Of a DNA stretch of 64,000 bases, positions 27,777 through 36,510 are shown piece by piece. The number at the start of each line of letters is the position of its first letter. Positions within the stretch are counted from its first letter, which is position 1. Source of the stretch: Mucilaginibacter rivuli (lineage in GTDB: Bacteria > Bacteroidota > Bacteroidia > Sphingobacteriales > Sphingobacteriaceae); contig NZ_JAHXPQ010000001.1 in NCBI RefSeq assembly GCF_019391655.1, positions 1-64,000 on the forward strand, given 5' to 3'. Position numbers and translations under genes: made by a program. The notes under the pieces were generated by a model. It did not search any database, had not been told where the DNA came from, and saw only the letters and a list, made by a program, of their open reading frames with translations.

Positions 27777-28118
27777 GATCTCATTTAACTCATCCCAATA
27801 CTCCACCGCCCTGCGGTAATGTGGTATTACTATCGATCCGCCCACCAGGTTAGCTATCATAAATACCTCATTCAATTCGTCATGCTTTACGCCTGCCTCG
27901 TGGCATTTACCTAAATGGTATTTTATGCAGTCATCGCAACGCAAAACCATACTGGCTACCAGGCCCAGCATTTCTTTGGTTTTTACATCCAACGCGCCAT
28001 CGGCATAGGTAGTGGTATCTAAAGCAAAAAAACGTTTGATATTGGTGTTTGATGATTCCATTATCCTGTCGTTCATTTTGGTACGATAGGTTTCAAAGTC
28101 GTCTATTAGTTTTCCCAT
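27774..28118 (-). CDS. Carboxymuconolactone decarboxylase / AhpD-like protein
   Basis: A 114-aa helical protein with the AhpD-type motif CDDCIKYHLGKC: a CxxC pair (Cys81, Cys84) followed by His at the expected position. Proteins with this pair usually act as alkylhydroperoxidase-like thiol enzymes rather than decarboxylases. It is a single-domain protein of typical length. The stop codon touches the right GACTC repeat arm, and an REP-like palindromic element lies upstream. Confidence 0.88.
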   Translation of the reverse strand: MGKLIDDFETYRTKMNDRIMESSNTNIKRFFALDTTTYADGALDVKTKEMLGLVASMVLRCDDCIKYHLGKCHEAGVKHDELNEVFMIANLVGGSIVIPHYRRAVEYWDELNEI

Positions 28119-28164
28119 GGGGGTAGTTGTTGAGTTATTAGGTTATTGAGTTGTTTGGTTGTTG

Positions 28165-28234
28165 CAGTGCTATGCATTGACGCTACGCTCGCTTTGAGAA
28201 GTTTTCTCGCCGCTGCGCTCGCTCGAAATGACAA
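28165..28234. repeat. REP-like intergenic element
   Basis: The minus strand reads GTCATTTCGAGCGAGCGCAG followed by GGCGAGAAAACTTCTC and GCGAGCGTAGCGTC, two imperfectly inverted GCGAGCG blocks around AGAAGTTTTCT. It resembles the GTCATTTCGAGC...GAGAAATC repeats common between Bacteroidota genes; the resemblance is from memory. Confidence 0.5.
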
Positions 28235-28240
28235 TCTTTT

Positions 28241-28600
28241 TTATTTATAGTCGTCATAGTTTAACTCTATCGCCGGGTCCCAGAGCAATTTTTTAAAGTT
28301 CTTTACTTTATCATCTTCAATTTCAACGCCTTCGTTTTCCAATAATTGCTGCATCATGGTGGGGCTGCCAAAATGGTGCTTGCCGGTGAGCAGGCCAATA
28401 CGGTTTACTACACGGTGCGCAGGGACAGGCGGCATAAGGCCCGGGCAGTTACCCATTGCGTAACCCACCATGCGCGATGTGCCTGCCGTACCCAGGAAGT
28501 TGGCAATGGCACCGTAGGATGTTACTCGCCCATGTGGTATCTGGCGTGCTACGGCGTACACCTTATCGTAAAATGAATCTTCCTGCGTTTTTTTGTGCAT
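28241..28600 (-). CDS. Alkyltransferase-like (ATL) protein, MGMT family
   Basis: A 119-aa protein with the DNA-binding domain of O6-alkylguanine-DNA methyltransferases (VYAVARQIPHGRVTSYGAIA, arginine-finger-like SRMVGYAM). The active-site PCHR is replaced by PAHR (PVPAHRVVNRIG), so the alkyl-accepting cysteine is missing. Such ATL proteins bind O6-alkylguanine and hand the lesion to nucleotide excision repair. It starts 2 bp after the trmB stop, so the two are co-transcribed. Confidence 0.92.
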   Translation of the reverse strand: MHKKTQEDSFYDKVYAVARQIPHGRVTSYGAIANFLGTAGTSRMVGYAMGNCPGLMPPVPAHRVVNRIGLLTGKHHFGSPTMMQQLLENEGVEIEDDKVKNFKKLLWDPAIELNYDDYK

Positions 28601-28602
28601 GG

Positions 28603-29253
28603 CTATTCAAACGAAAATTTAACGTAGTTGATGTTTTTATTATGCGCCAGGTATTTACCCTCGTAATATGTTTTTATGGAGAGCACTTCGGTAACAAAAG
28701 CCGAATGGTACAGGTCTTCTGTTTGGATATGTTTGTTCAGGCCATACTCTGCTATTTTTTCTACGGTATAAGCGTGCAGGCCGTCGTTATCGGTTTTTAA
28801 GTGTACCACGCCGTTTGGTTGAAGCACTATCTTATACATATCCAAAAAACGTTTGGATGTCAGGCGTTTCTTTTCGCGGCTGATCTGCGGCTGTGGGTCG
28901 GGGAAGGTGATCCATATTTCTTCTACCTCGCCGGGAGCAAAGTAATCTAACAATGTCTCGATCTGTATGCGCAGGAAAGCCACATTGCTGATGCCATCTT
29001 CAATAGCCGTTTTTGCACCGCGCCAAATGCGGTTGCCCTTATAATCAATCCCGATAAAATTTTTATCCGGGAAGAGGCGCGCCATGTTAACGGTGTATTC
29101 GCCTTTGCCGCATGCCAGCTCTAATACTACCGGTTTATCATTCTTAAAAAAGTTGTTGGCCCATTGGCCCTTCATTGGTTTGCCTTCGTCAAGTTGCAGT
29201 ACATTAGCAAAGTCCGCAATTTCGGCAAAGCGTCTTATCTTATCTTTTCCCAC
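28603..29253 (-). CDS. trmB: tRNA (guanine-46-N7)-methyltransferase
   Basis: A 216-aa SAM-dependent methyltransferase modifying G46 of tRNA. Motifs are [12 protein letters not shown] (SAM binding), [13 protein letters not shown], and the family signature ITFPDPQPQ. The start is set at the GTG at 29253 ([12 protein letters not shown]), which matches the family; the frame upstream to 29364 would overlap the divergent fucose synthase promoter. It forms an operon with the ATL gene. Confidence 0.94.
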   Translation of the reverse strand: MGKDKIRRFAEIADFANVLQLDEGKPMKGQWANNFFKNDKPVVLELACGKGEYTVNMARLFPDKNFIGIDYKGNRIWRGAKTAIEDGISNVAFLRIQIETLLDYFAPGEVEEIWITFPDPQPQISREKKRLTSKRFLDMYKIVLQPNGVVHLKTDNDGLHAYTVEKIAEYGLNKHIQTEDLYHSAFVTEVLSIKTYYEGKYLAHNKNINYVKFSFE

Positions 29254-29293
29254 GTTTATTCTAAAAAATGTAAAAATAGCTTTTCCTTTTTTA

Positions 29294-29320
29294 TTGGTAC
29301 GGATAGAGTTTATATATTTG
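29294..29320 (+). promoter_or_regulatory. Candidate promoter of GDP-fucose synthase gene
   Basis: A TTG at 29294-29296 and TATATTTG at 29313-29320 are 16 bp apart, close to the Bacteroidota TTG-N17-23-TAnnTTTG pattern. The predicted transcript would begin near 29326, which excludes a start at the TTG at 29318 and favours the TTG at 29339. Confidence 0.5.
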
Positions 29321-29338
29321 AGCAAAAGACAATATATT

Positions 29339-30280
29339 TTGGAAAAAGACGCAAAAATATACATCGCCGGGCACCGTGGTATGGTAGGTTCGGCTATACA
29401 CCGTAAACTGGTTAAAGAGGGTTTTACAAATTTTGTTACCCGCGGCTCAAAAGAACTTGACCTGCGCGACCAGGTTGCAGTAACTGAGTTTTTTGCAGAA
29501 GAAAAACCTGATTATGTGTTTTTATGTGCTGCCAAAGTAGGGGGCATTGTTGCCAATAATACTTACCGCGCTGAGTTTTTGTATGATAATTTACAGATAC
29601 AAAACAACGTGATCCATAACTCGTACCTTAACAATGTTAAAAAGCTGTTGTTTATGGGTTCGAGCTGTATATACCCGAAGATGGCGCCACAGCCTTTAAA
29701 GGAAGAATACCTGTTAACAGGGTTGCTGGAAGATACTAACGAGCCTTACGCCATTGCTAAAATAGCAGGCATTAAAATGTGCGATGCTTATCGCGCGCAA
29801 TATGGCTGTAACTATATTTCGGTAATGCCTACTAACCTGTATGGTTATAACGATAACTATCACCCGCAAAATTCGCACGTATTGCCGGCTTTAATACGCC
29901 GTTTCCATGAGGCAAAAGCCAATGGTGTGCCAAACGTTACCATTTGGGGAACAGGATCACCTAAACGTGAGTTTTTGTTTGCTGATGATTTGGCCGAAGC
30001 ATGCTATTACCTGATGCAGAACTACAGCGAACCCAACCTGATCAACATTGGTACCGGGCATGACCTGTCAATTAAAGACCTGGCTATGCTGGTGAAGAAA
30101 ACAGTTGGTTACGAAGGCGATATTGATTTTGATACCACTAAGCCCGATGGTACGCCACGCAAGTTAATGGATGTATCGAAATTGCATAGCTGGGGCTGGA
30201 AACATAAGGTAGACCTTGAAGAGGGTTTAGCGCTTGCCTACCAGGATTTTTTAAAGCTTACTGAACAAACTGTTAATTAA
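29339..30280 (+). CDS. fcl: GDP-L-fucose synthase
   Basis: A 313-aa SDR epimerase/reductase that converts GDP-4-keto-6-deoxymannose to GDP-L-fucose. The NADP motif [10 protein letters not shown] is at the N-terminus. The catalytic set is seen as GSSCIYP (Ser) and [10 protein letters not shown] (Tyr-x3-Lys). The start is a TTG at 29339 giving (M)[13 protein letters not shown]; the frame is open far upstream over trmB, but that part is not family sequence. No GDP-mannose dehydratase gene is adjacent. The stop overlaps the end of the convergent gene by 4 bp. Confidence 0.94.
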   Translation: MEKDAKIYIAGHRGMVGSAIHRKLVKEGFTNFVTRGSKELDLRDQVAVTEFFAEEKPDYVFLCAAKVGGIVANNTYRAEFLYDNLQIQNNVIHNSYLNNVKKLLFMGSSCIYPKMAPQPLKEEYLLTGLLEDTNEPYAIAKIAGIKMCDAYRAQYGCNYISVMPTNLYGYNDNYHPQNSHVLPALIRRFHEAKANGVPNVTIWGTGSPKREFLFADDLAEACYYLMQNYSEPNLINIGTGHDLSIKDLAMLVKKTVGYEGDIDFDTTKPDGTPRKLMDVSKLHSWGWKHKVDLEEGLALAYQDFLKLTEQTVN

Positions 30281-30693
30281 TAGCTTTCGCTAAGCGGCGG
30301 AATACCGTAATCTACCGGTTTCTTTTTATCTTTTTTGCCCAATGGGATGAATGATCTGATCTTATCCCAAACGGTAGAAACGGTTTCGTGGTTGATAATA
30401 CCCGATGCCTTTTGCGATACGAGGTTAACCAGCATTTTTACCAGGAAGTTTGAATTTCTGAACAGGGTTTTGTTTAATGCGAAAGGTAAAAACAGCCTTG
30501 ATGCCAAAGCCACCAGGTCTTCCACATTAAAGAGATTGTCTTTTGCAGGATTGGAACTAAACCCAGAGAATATAGTGGAAAATATGGCCGATGGGCTGCT
30601 GAAGTGTTTTTTTATAGCAGCTTCCTGTTCCGTTTTCTGAACCTTAAGGAGGGCTATTTCTGCCCTCAGATCGTTAATATTATTGATCGCCAT
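30277..30693 (-). CDS. Hypothetical protein of envelope cluster, 138 aa
   Basis: Not assigned to a named family. The N-terminus is a short coiled coil ([20 protein letters not shown]), followed by an amphipathic or weakly hydrophobic region ([26 protein letters not shown]) and a Lys-rich segment near the end (GKKDKKK). Its start overlaps the holin-like gene by 14 bp, so the two are translationally coupled. By position it belongs to a YtxH-holin-like unit, probably membrane-associated. Confidence 0.75.
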   Translation of the reverse strand: MAINNINDLRAEIALLKVQKTEQEAAIKKHFSSPSAIFSTIFSGFSSNPAKDNLFNVEDLVALASRLFLPFALNKTLFRNSNFLVKMLVNLVSQKASGIINHETVSTVWDKIRSFIPLGKKDKKKPVDYGIPPLSESY

Positions 30694-31048
30694 TTTCTTC
30701 CCCTTTCTTTCCCAATAGTTTTTTGATCAGGAAGTTGATGATCTTAGGTTCGATGAATTTCTTATCAAACACGGCAACAAATACAGCAATAAAAAGATAA
30801 ATTAAGGCCACAATGCCAAAGCCCATCCAATAAGCACCTAAAGTTGCACCCAGGTATAATGCAAGTGTTATGCTAAAAAACAGGATGGTTACCGCGGTAC
30901 ACAAAAGCACAAAAACCTCGGTAATTAAACTTGCCGAAAAAGATGTGCCCTTTTCAATGGCCTGCAGGCGGGCAAGTTTAATACGGGTTTCAATATATTG
31001 CTTAACCTGGTCGGTTAGGCCTGGCTTTTCGCCGTTTGTGCTTTCCAT
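30680..31048 (-). CDS. Phage holin family / YqjE-like membrane protein
   Basis: A 122-aa protein with two adjacent hydrophobic helices (about residues 45-70 and 75-98) flanked by charged ends (QYIETRIKLARLQAIEKG before, [14 protein letters not shown] after). This matches the holin-X/YqjE-type proteins, which despite the name are chromosomal envelope proteins. Start placed at the ATG at 31048 (MESTNGEKPG), six codons inside the longest frame. It lies between YtxH and a coupled hypothetical gene. Confidence 0.8.
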   Translation of the reverse strand: MESTNGEKPGLTDQVKQYIETRIKLARLQAIEKGTSFSASLITEVFVLLCTAVTILFFSITLALYLGATLGAYWMGFGIVALIYLFIAVFVAVFDKKFIEPKIINFLIKKLLGKKGEENGDQ

Positions 31049-31092
31049 ATGGTATTTATTAAACATCCCGCCAGTGGGGGCGGGATGCTATA

Positions 31093-31359
31093 TTATGCGT
31101 GTTCTATATCGTCCTGGTATTCTTCTTCAACACCCTTGGCTTTATTTTTAAGGTTGTTAAATACTTTGTCTTTCAAACCTGCAAGGTTGTTGATCTCGGC
31201 AGAAGCGGTTTCTTTTATCGAATCGCCAAGGTTTTTTAATGATTCGGATAATTTGTCGCGTGTTTCAGAGCCTGAATCCGGTGCAAATAAAATGCCTAAT
31301 GCCGCGCCTGCCGCTAACCCTGCCAACAGCGCAACTACTATTTTGGTATCGTCTTTCAT
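31093..31359 (-). CDS. YtxH domain protein, 88 aa
   Basis: An N-terminal Gly/Ala-rich membrane helix (VVALLAGLAAGAALGILFAP) runs directly into SGSETRDKL and an amphipathic helix, the hallmark of YtxH/gas-vesicle-like stress proteins. The role is not known in detail; related genes are induced by general stress in Firmicutes. It is the first gene of a three-gene unit with the holin-like and hypothetical proteins. Confidence 0.88.
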   Translation of the reverse strand: MKDDTKIVVALLAGLAAGAALGILFAPDSGSETRDKLSESLKNLGDSIKETASAEINNLAGLKDKVFNNLKNKAKGVEEEYQDDIEHA

Positions 31360-31473
31360 AATACTTTGTGTTTAATTGTGATATGATTGATTATTATGTC
31401 TTTATTACAAAACTACATCAAATGCCATTAATTACTAACTAATCAACCCTGTTTTTAACAGATTGTTTTGATA

Positions 31474-32523
31474 TTATTCATCATTATTGGTGTTTATCCT
31501 GTCTAAACGCTCTTCGGCCATGCGGTTGGTTTCATATATTTCTACCAGCAACAAAAAGAACGATAGTAAAACCGGGCCAAAAACTAAACCCAATATACCA
31601 AATAAGGGTATGCCTATAACTACACCAATAATGGTAATGAGCGGGTGCGTATTGGCAACGCGCTTATTAATAAACAGGCGCAGGTAATTATCCAGGTAAA
31701 CCACCAATACAAAGCCCCAGCCCAATAAAAAGAAACCCTTCCAGGTATGCCCGTTAAAAAATAAGATGATGCTGAAAGCAATTGACATAACAGGCACGCC
31801 CACCACGGGCAAAAAAGATATGAATGTACCGATCACTCCCCAGAATATAGGGTCGGGAAAATCAACTATGGTTAGGCCAATAGCAAATATAATGCCTTGC
31901 GATAAGGAGATGATGCCCTGCCCCAAAACGTTTGAGTAAGTAGCGTTGCGTAACTCTGATGCGAATTTTAGCGCGTGTACTTCTCTAAAAGGCGCATACC
32001 TTACCAGCGTAGCCTCAAACTCTTTTATTTGGGTAAACATATAGAAGAGCAAAAAATACATCACCAATATGGTAAGCGAAATATCAGCCGCGCTGCTTAA
32101 AATAGAGGGGAACAGGTTGGTTACAAAGTTCCCTACCTTTTCGTTAATATTTATGGTATCTACAAAGTGGGGCTGGTTAAGGTGCGATCCCGCAAAGGCA
32201 TCAACCTTACTAAGCCACTCCTGTATAGGTAAATGCGACGAGGCCAGCTCGCTTATCTTATTGACAACCAAAATGCTCACTGCTAAAAATGGGATAACAA
32301 TAGCAATAAAGGAAATGACTATGATGAGCGTTGTTGCCCGGCCGCTACCCCAGCGCCGCTTTTCGGTAAGGTTTAAATATACCGGCCTGAATATGGTGAA
32401 CAGTACAATAGCCCCTAAAATTGAATTGGTTAGTCCGCGTAAGGCAAAAACTAAAAAGCATCCTAAAATAACTATACCAACCAGTATAATGTTATTGCGT
32501 TGTTTATAGTTAAATATTGACAT
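31474..32523 (-). CDS. AI-2E family transporter
   Basis: A 349-aa integral membrane protein of the AI-2E/PerM family, with about eight hydrophobic helices. Family marks include the N-terminal helix pair up to residue 60, a central soluble stretch around residues 90-140, and PVVGVPVMSIAFSIILFFNG and GLVFGPVLLSFFLLLVEIYE near the C-terminus. The family exports small molecules or ions; the autoinducer-2 link was shown for only some members. It appears to be transcribed alone, 64 bp from the downstream end of the sigma-54 regulator unit. Confidence 0.92.
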   Translation of the reverse strand: MSIFNYKQRNNIILVGIVILGCFLVFALRGLTNSILGAIVLFTIFRPVYLNLTEKRRWGSGRATTLIIVISFIAIVIPFLAVSILVVNKISELASSHLPIQEWLSKVDAFAGSHLNQPHFVDTININEKVGNFVTNLFPSILSSAADISLTILVMYFLLFYMFTQIKEFEATLVRYAPFREVHALKFASELRNATYSNVLGQGIISLSQGIIFAIGLTIVDFPDPIFWGVIGTFISFLPVVGVPVMSIAFSIILFFNGHTWKGFFLLGWGFVLVVYLDNYLRLFINKRVANTHPLITIIGVVIGIPLFGILGLVFGPVLLSFFLLLVEIYETNRMAEERLDRINTNNDE

Positions 32524-32587
32524 TGGGCTTTGTTTAATTTATGCATTATAAACAAAATAAAGCTCAAATGTTTGTGTGATATTACAA

Positions 32588-32797
32588 TTAAGGTTTGTTT
32601 AAAATGCTGTTAATATTGTTACAGCTTGTGGCAATAGCGTCGAGGTAAAATTTGCAATCGTCGTTTGGGTTGGGTATTTCATAGCGCAATTGCTCAACTG
32701 CCAAAATGATATTTGAAAGCTGGTTTTTTATATCGTGCCTTAAAATATGTCCCTCATCGGGTTTTTGCTCATCGCTCATCAGGTTATTATTTATCAA
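32588..32797 (-). CDS. Stand-alone DHp-like mini-protein, 69 aa
   Basis: The protein contains ILRHDIKNQLSNIILAVEQL, which looks like the H-box and first helix of a histidine kinase DHp domain (His-Asp-x-Lys-Asn), followed by a second helix (DAIATSCNNINSILNK) that could close a helical hairpin. There is no ATPase domain. It overlaps the 3' end of the sigma-54 response regulator gene by 11 bp; an internal ATG at 32779 would instead place the start just behind that stop. I infer a phosphotransfer or regulator-binding partner of the upstream protein. Confidence 0.65.
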   Translation of the reverse strand: MINNNLMSDEQKPDEGHILRHDIKNQLSNIILAVEQLRYEIPNPNDDCKFYLDAIATSCNNINSILNKP

Positions 32798-34211
32798 GGT
32801 TGTTGGCTTTCATTTTATTGTAGAGGGTTTTACGGTCTATTTTTAAAATTTCGGCAGCTTTGGTTTTGTTAAAGTTTACCTCGCGCAATACGCGCAAAAT
32901 AGTTTCGTATTCGGCCTCCATGGCGGCGTTCTTCAGGTCGTGCTTAATTTCTTTAACAGGCGTGTGGCCGGTTGGAGCGAATACTGCCTCTGCCATCATT
33001 GGACGCGAGTTAATGGTCATTTCTAAAGGCAAGGCTTTTATTTGCACCTCTTCGCCTTCGGTTAGTAAAGCTGCGCGGCGTACCACGTTCTTCAGTTCGC
33101 GAATGTTGCCTTGCCACCGGTAGTTCAATAAACACTCGGTAACTTCGGGCGAAAAACGGCTCACATGGCGGCCCAGCTCTTCGTTGGCTAAGGCTAAAAA
33201 GTGTTCGGCTAATAACAGGATATCTTTACCACGGTCGCGCAGAGGTGGCAGATCAATAGTAAACTCGTTAAAGCGGTGATAAAGATCTTCGCGGAATTTG
33301 CCGTTGCGGATGGCATCCTGCAGGTTCTCGTTTGTAGCCACAATAATGCGCACATCCAGATCTATCTCTTTTGTGCCGCCTATGCGGCGTACTTTGCGCT
33401 CCTGTACGGTACGCAGCAGCGCTGCCTGGATATCGTATGATAAGTTGGCTATCTCATCCAAAAATAAAGTACCGCCATTGGCCAACTCAAAATGGCCTAT
33501 TTTGGTGGTTAAAGCACCGGTGAAAGATCCCTTTTCGTGACCGAAAAATTCGCTGCCGGCCAGCTCTTTAGTGAGTGAGCCGCAATCCATAGCAATGAAG
33601 GGTTTATCTGCGCGGTTGCTATTGAGGTGAATACTTTTAGCTACTGATTCTTTTCCTGTTCCGCTTTCGCCGATGATGATAACGCTGTACAGGGTTGGCG
33701 CAACCAGCTCTATCTGGTGTACCAATTCTTTTGAGGCACGGCTGGTACCTACAACAAAATCGTTGGAGGCGATGGTTTTTTTTGCCGGCCTGCTTGTTTC
33801 GGCAGGGGCAGCAGCAGGAATGGAATGATTGGTAATTTCGGTTAAAGCCTTTTGGGTTTCAATGGCTTTATTTATGGTAGTTAATATCTCATCGGGGTAT
33901 AATGGTTTGGTAATATAATCATAAGCCCCAAGCTTAATGAGCTCTACCGCCATTTTAATATCCGAGTAACCTGTAATGATGATAACCCCTGTATCCGGGT
34001 GCTCGCGCTTTATTTTTTTGAGCATTTCGCGCCCATCGGTATCTTCCAGCCTGAAATCGCAAAGTACAAGGTTGAATTTATTGTTCTTTAACTGCTCGGC
34101 TGCGGTGGCACCGCTGGTAGCAGTTGAAACATTAAAGCCATTGCGGGTTAGAAATTTGGAGAGCAAAAGGCCCACATTAACTTCATCATCAATGATCAGG
34201 ATATTTTTCAT
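32787..34211 (-). CDS. Sigma-54 dependent response regulator (NtrC family)
   Basis: A 474-aa regulator in three parts. The receiver domain has Asp8/Asp9 and predicted phosphoacceptor Asp52 (LCDFRLEDTDG). The AAA+ domain has the Walker A GESGTGKES, the sigma-54 contact loop GSFTGA and the Walker B-like GGTLFLDEI. The C-terminal Fis-type HTH ends in KTKAAEILKIDRKTLYNKM. The sigma-54 contact loop reads GSFTGA instead of the more common GAFTGA, which is a known tolerated variant. No full histidine kinase is next to it; only a DHp-like mini-protein follows, overlapping by 11 bp. Confidence 0.95.
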   Translation of the reverse strand: MKNILIIDDEVNVGLLLSKFLTRNGFNVSTATSGATAAEQLKNNKFNLVLCDFRLEDTDGREMLKKIKREHPDTGVIIITGYSDIKMAVELIKLGAYDYITKPLYPDEILTTINKAIETQKALTEITNHSIPAAAPAETSRPAKKTIASNDFVVGTSRASKELVHQIELVAPTLYSVIIIGESGTGKESVAKSIHLNSNRADKPFIAMDCGSLTKELAGSEFFGHEKGSFTGALTTKIGHFELANGGTLFLDEIANLSYDIQAALLRTVQERKVRRIGGTKEIDLDVRIIVATNENLQDAIRNGKFREDLYHRFNEFTIDLPPLRDRGKDILLLAEHFLALANEELGRHVSRFSPEVTECLLNYRWQGNIRELKNVVRRAALLTEGEEVQIKALPLEMTINSRPMMAEAVFAPTGHTPVKEIKHDLKNAAMEAEYETILRVLREVNFNKTKAAEILKIDRKTLYNKMKANNLDK

Positions 34212-34312
34212 CGGACTGGTTTTATAGGTATCAGGTGGTTAAGTTACACACAATTTATCATTTGGGCAAAATTTTCTACAATGTTTATTTATGAGATAAT
34301 ATTATTATAAAC

Positions 34313-34350
34313 AAAAATAGCGATGAGCCTGGAGGCCCATCGCTATTTTT
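34313..34350 (-). terminator. Terminator of the beta-barrel protein gene
   Basis: AAAAATAGCGATG pairs with CATCGCTATTTTT around GAGCCTGGAGGCC, which can itself pair. The stem ends in a U run on the minus strand and lies 20 bp after the barrel gene stop. Confidence 0.85.
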
Positions 34351-34369
34351 TAACATGTTGGTATGCTTA

Positions 34370-34936
34370 TTACAAACCAAAAGCGTAAGCTAAACGTAAG
34401 CCAACAAAGCCTAAGTTGCTACCGTTTGTTACCAATGGGGTATTACCTTCGTAACGTACACCTGCATCAATGTAGTTTTTGCCACCAACAGGGAACAAAT
34501 AACCTATTTGCGGAGCGTAAGTGAACAAGGTAGAGTTAGTAGCACCGATATCTTTTTTGTTAGCTACGAATGATGCACCAGCTTCTGCCTGTACATAAAG
34601 GCTTGGCGTAGCAAAATACTTTAAACCAGCTTTAGCAGGTATCAATTGGATGTTTTTAACATCAACACCACCGATAGTTTTACCTAAGAAGGTATTGTAG
34701 CCAGCGTTTACAGTAACAAATAAGTCGGTTGCAACCGGGATATCTGCTTGTAATGAACCGCCAAGGTTAACATTGTAAGCGTTGTTAAAATCGCCAACAG
34801 GGATACCGGCTTCTGCACCGATGCTTAAACGAACACCATTATTTGAACTAGATTTTGTACTTGACTGAGCGTTTACGCCTAATGATAAAGCTGCAAATGC
34901 TAAAGATAAGATTGAGATTTTAAATGTAGTTTTCAT
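34370..34936 (-). CDS. Outer membrane beta-barrel protein (porin-like family)
   Basis: A 188-aa protein with a signal peptide cleaved after NAQ (about residue 24) and alternating polar/hydrophobic strands ending in the aromatic-aliphatic signature FVGLRLAYAFGL, which fits a small eight-stranded barrel. GAEAGIPVGDFNNAYNVNLGG is typical of the PF13568-type porin family of Bacteroidota. Single gene with a strong terminator, so likely abundant. Function is not predictable. Confidence 0.88.
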   Translation of the reverse strand: MKTTFKISILSLAFAALSLGVNAQSSTKSSSNNGVRLSIGAEAGIPVGDFNNAYNVNLGGSLQADIPVATDLFVTVNAGYNTFLGKTIGGVDVKNIQLIPAKAGLKYFATPSLYVQAEAGASFVANKKDIGATNSTLFTYAPQIGYLFPVGGKNYIDAGVRYEGNTPLVTNGSNLGFVGLRLAYAFGL

Positions 34937-35256
34937 GATCTTGTGATATTATTTTATTGTGTTTTTTAATTAACGCAACAAAGTAACGGTACAAAACATA
35001 TATGATTTATCATCCAAAAGTAAACACTATTCAATCGATTGATTAACAGCGTTTTATTTTTTGACTTTTATGGTATTTTGGTCAGTTTATTGTCAGGAAT
35101 GTTAAATTTCGCATATTTTTAAACAAACGAGGTGAATTATTTCATGTTAAATGAATGAAAACATTTTGCGCTTTTAACGTTTTATTAACTGCCGTGATAG
35201 AATATTGAGGTAATAATCCCGTTCTTCAAATACAACATCACCAACAACTAAATACT
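34937..35256. other. Divergent intergenic region
   Basis: About 320 bp of AT-rich DNA between the divergent barrel and CheY-like genes. No further gene, repeat or convincing promoter pair is seen. Confidence 0.4.
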
Positions 35257-35646
35257 ATGGATACCAATCTGAAAAAGATACTGATACTTGATGATAATGA
35301 AGATATATTGGAAATGGTTAAAGAAGCGATGCTTAGCGAAGGCTATGATGCTGAAAGCATCAGCGCTACAAACGACATTATACAATCGGTAAAGGAATAC
35401 GGCCCCGACCTGGTATTGATAGATTATTTATTACCCGGTATAAATGGCGGCGAACTTTGCCATCACATCAAAACCAACCCCGAAACGGCACATATCCCCG
35501 TGGTGATGTTATCGGCTTACCCAAGAGTGCTGGCATCTTTAGGTAATTACGGATCGGACGCGTTTATTGCCAAGCCGTTTTCGCTGGAGGAACTGACAGG
35601 TACAGTGAAAGGGTTGTTAGATAAAGCTGAGCACGCGGCGGTGTAG
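35257..35646 (+). CDS. CheY-like single-domain response regulator
   Basis: A 129-aa receiver domain alone: acidic Asp12/Asp13, phosphoacceptor Asp56 in LIDYLLPG, the Ser of VVMLSAYPR and the conserved Lys in AKPFSLEEL. There is no output domain, so it acts by protein interaction or in a phosphorelay. No kinase is adjacent; the sigma-54 regulator and mini-DHp protein are 1 kb away but in the opposite orientation. Confidence 0.93.
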   Translation: MDTNLKKILILDDNEDILEMVKEAMLSEGYDAESISATNDIIQSVKEYGPDLVLIDYLLPGINGGELCHHIKTNPETAHIPVVMLSAYPRVLASLGNYGSDAFIAKPFSLEELTGTVKGLLDKAEHAAV

Positions 35647-35673
35647 ACTCACCCGGTCGTTGCTGCGCCGACC

Positions 35674-35703
35674 ACCCTCTCTAACGCAAGCGTTAAAGAG
35701 GGT
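35674..35703. terminator. Bidirectional terminator hairpin
   Basis: ACCCTCT-c-TAACGC pairs with GCGTTA-a-AGAGGGT around an AA turn with one mismatch. It lies between the convergent CheY-like and enoyl-CoA hydratase genes. The surrounding ACCCGGTCG...GCCGACCACC text looks like part of a dispersed intergenic element. Confidence 0.75.
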
Positions 35704-35715
35704 AAAAACAATTAA

Positions 35716-36498
35716 TCACTCCCCTTTAAATTCGGCAGGGCGCTTTTCTAAAAAGGCGGCTACTCCTTCTTTAAAATCATGCGTGCCCATACATTTGGAG
35801 AACTCGCTGATCTCGGTTTCAAAACCATTAACATCGCTGCGGGTGGCGGCGTTTACGGCGGTAATGGCCGACGCGATGGCAAGCGGCGCGCGCTTTAATA
35901 TTTTATTTAATAGCTCTTCGGCTTTGGTTAGCAACTCTTCGGGGCTAACTACATGGTTTACCAGGCCAAACTGAAGTGCATCGGCTGCGGTTACCATATC
36001 CGATGTCATGATCATTTCAAGCGCTTTGCCGCGGCCAACCAGTTGGGTTAGGCGTTGCGTGCCGCCGTAACCGGGGATGATGCCGAGGGTAAGTTCGGGT
36101 AGGCCCAGTTTGGCATTATCGGATGCGATGCGGATATGGCAGGCCATGGCCATTTCTAAACCTCCGCCCAAAGCGAAACCATTTATAGCCGCTATAACGG
36201 GCTTGCTGCCATTGGCTATCAAGTCAAAAACTTTGGTATGGCCGTTTTGTGCCAGCTCGCGACCGGTATGGGCATTCAAATTAACAAACTCGGATATATC
36301 TGCACCGGCAATAAAGGCTTTTGGCCCTGCACCTGTAATGATAATGCCGCCCACATCGGGGTTAGCAAAGGCACCGGTAAAAGCAGTATGCAACTCGGCA
36401 AGGGTAACCGCATTCAAAGCGTTCAGTTTGCTTTCGCGATTGATGGTGATGTATTGGATGCGGCCCTTATTGGTAATCAGCAGGTTCTCAAATGCCAT
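35716..36498 (-). CDS. Enoyl-CoA hydratase/isomerase family protein
   Basis: A 260-aa crotonase. The oxyanion-hole segments are AFIAGADISEF and NGFALGGGLEMAMAC, and the GLPELTLGIIPGYGGTQRL segment carries a glutamate at the catalytic position typical of true hydratases. Likely reaction: hydration of 2-enoyl-CoA in fatty acid or branched-chain amino acid breakdown. It lies 12 bp downstream of a B12-binding protein gene, so both probably serve acyl-CoA metabolism. Confidence 0.92.
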   Translation of the reverse strand: MAFENLLITNKGRIQYITINRESKLNALNAVTLAELHTAFTGAFANPDVGGIIITGAGPKAFIAGADISEFVNLNAHTGRELAQNGHTKVFDLIANGSKPVIAAINGFALGGGLEMAMACHIRIASDNAKLGLPELTLGIIPGYGGTQRLTQLVGRGKALEMIMTSDMVTAADALQFGLVNHVVSPEELLTKAEELLNKILKRAPLAIASAITAVNAATRSDVNGFETEISEFSKCMGTHDFKEGVAAFLEKRPAEFKGE

Positions 36499-36510
36499 AA
36501 TACATTGGTG

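Noticed and set aside
29084..29338. Upstream extension of the GDP-fucose synthase frame
   Set aside because: It runs antisense through trmB and encodes no family sequence; the family start is at 29339.
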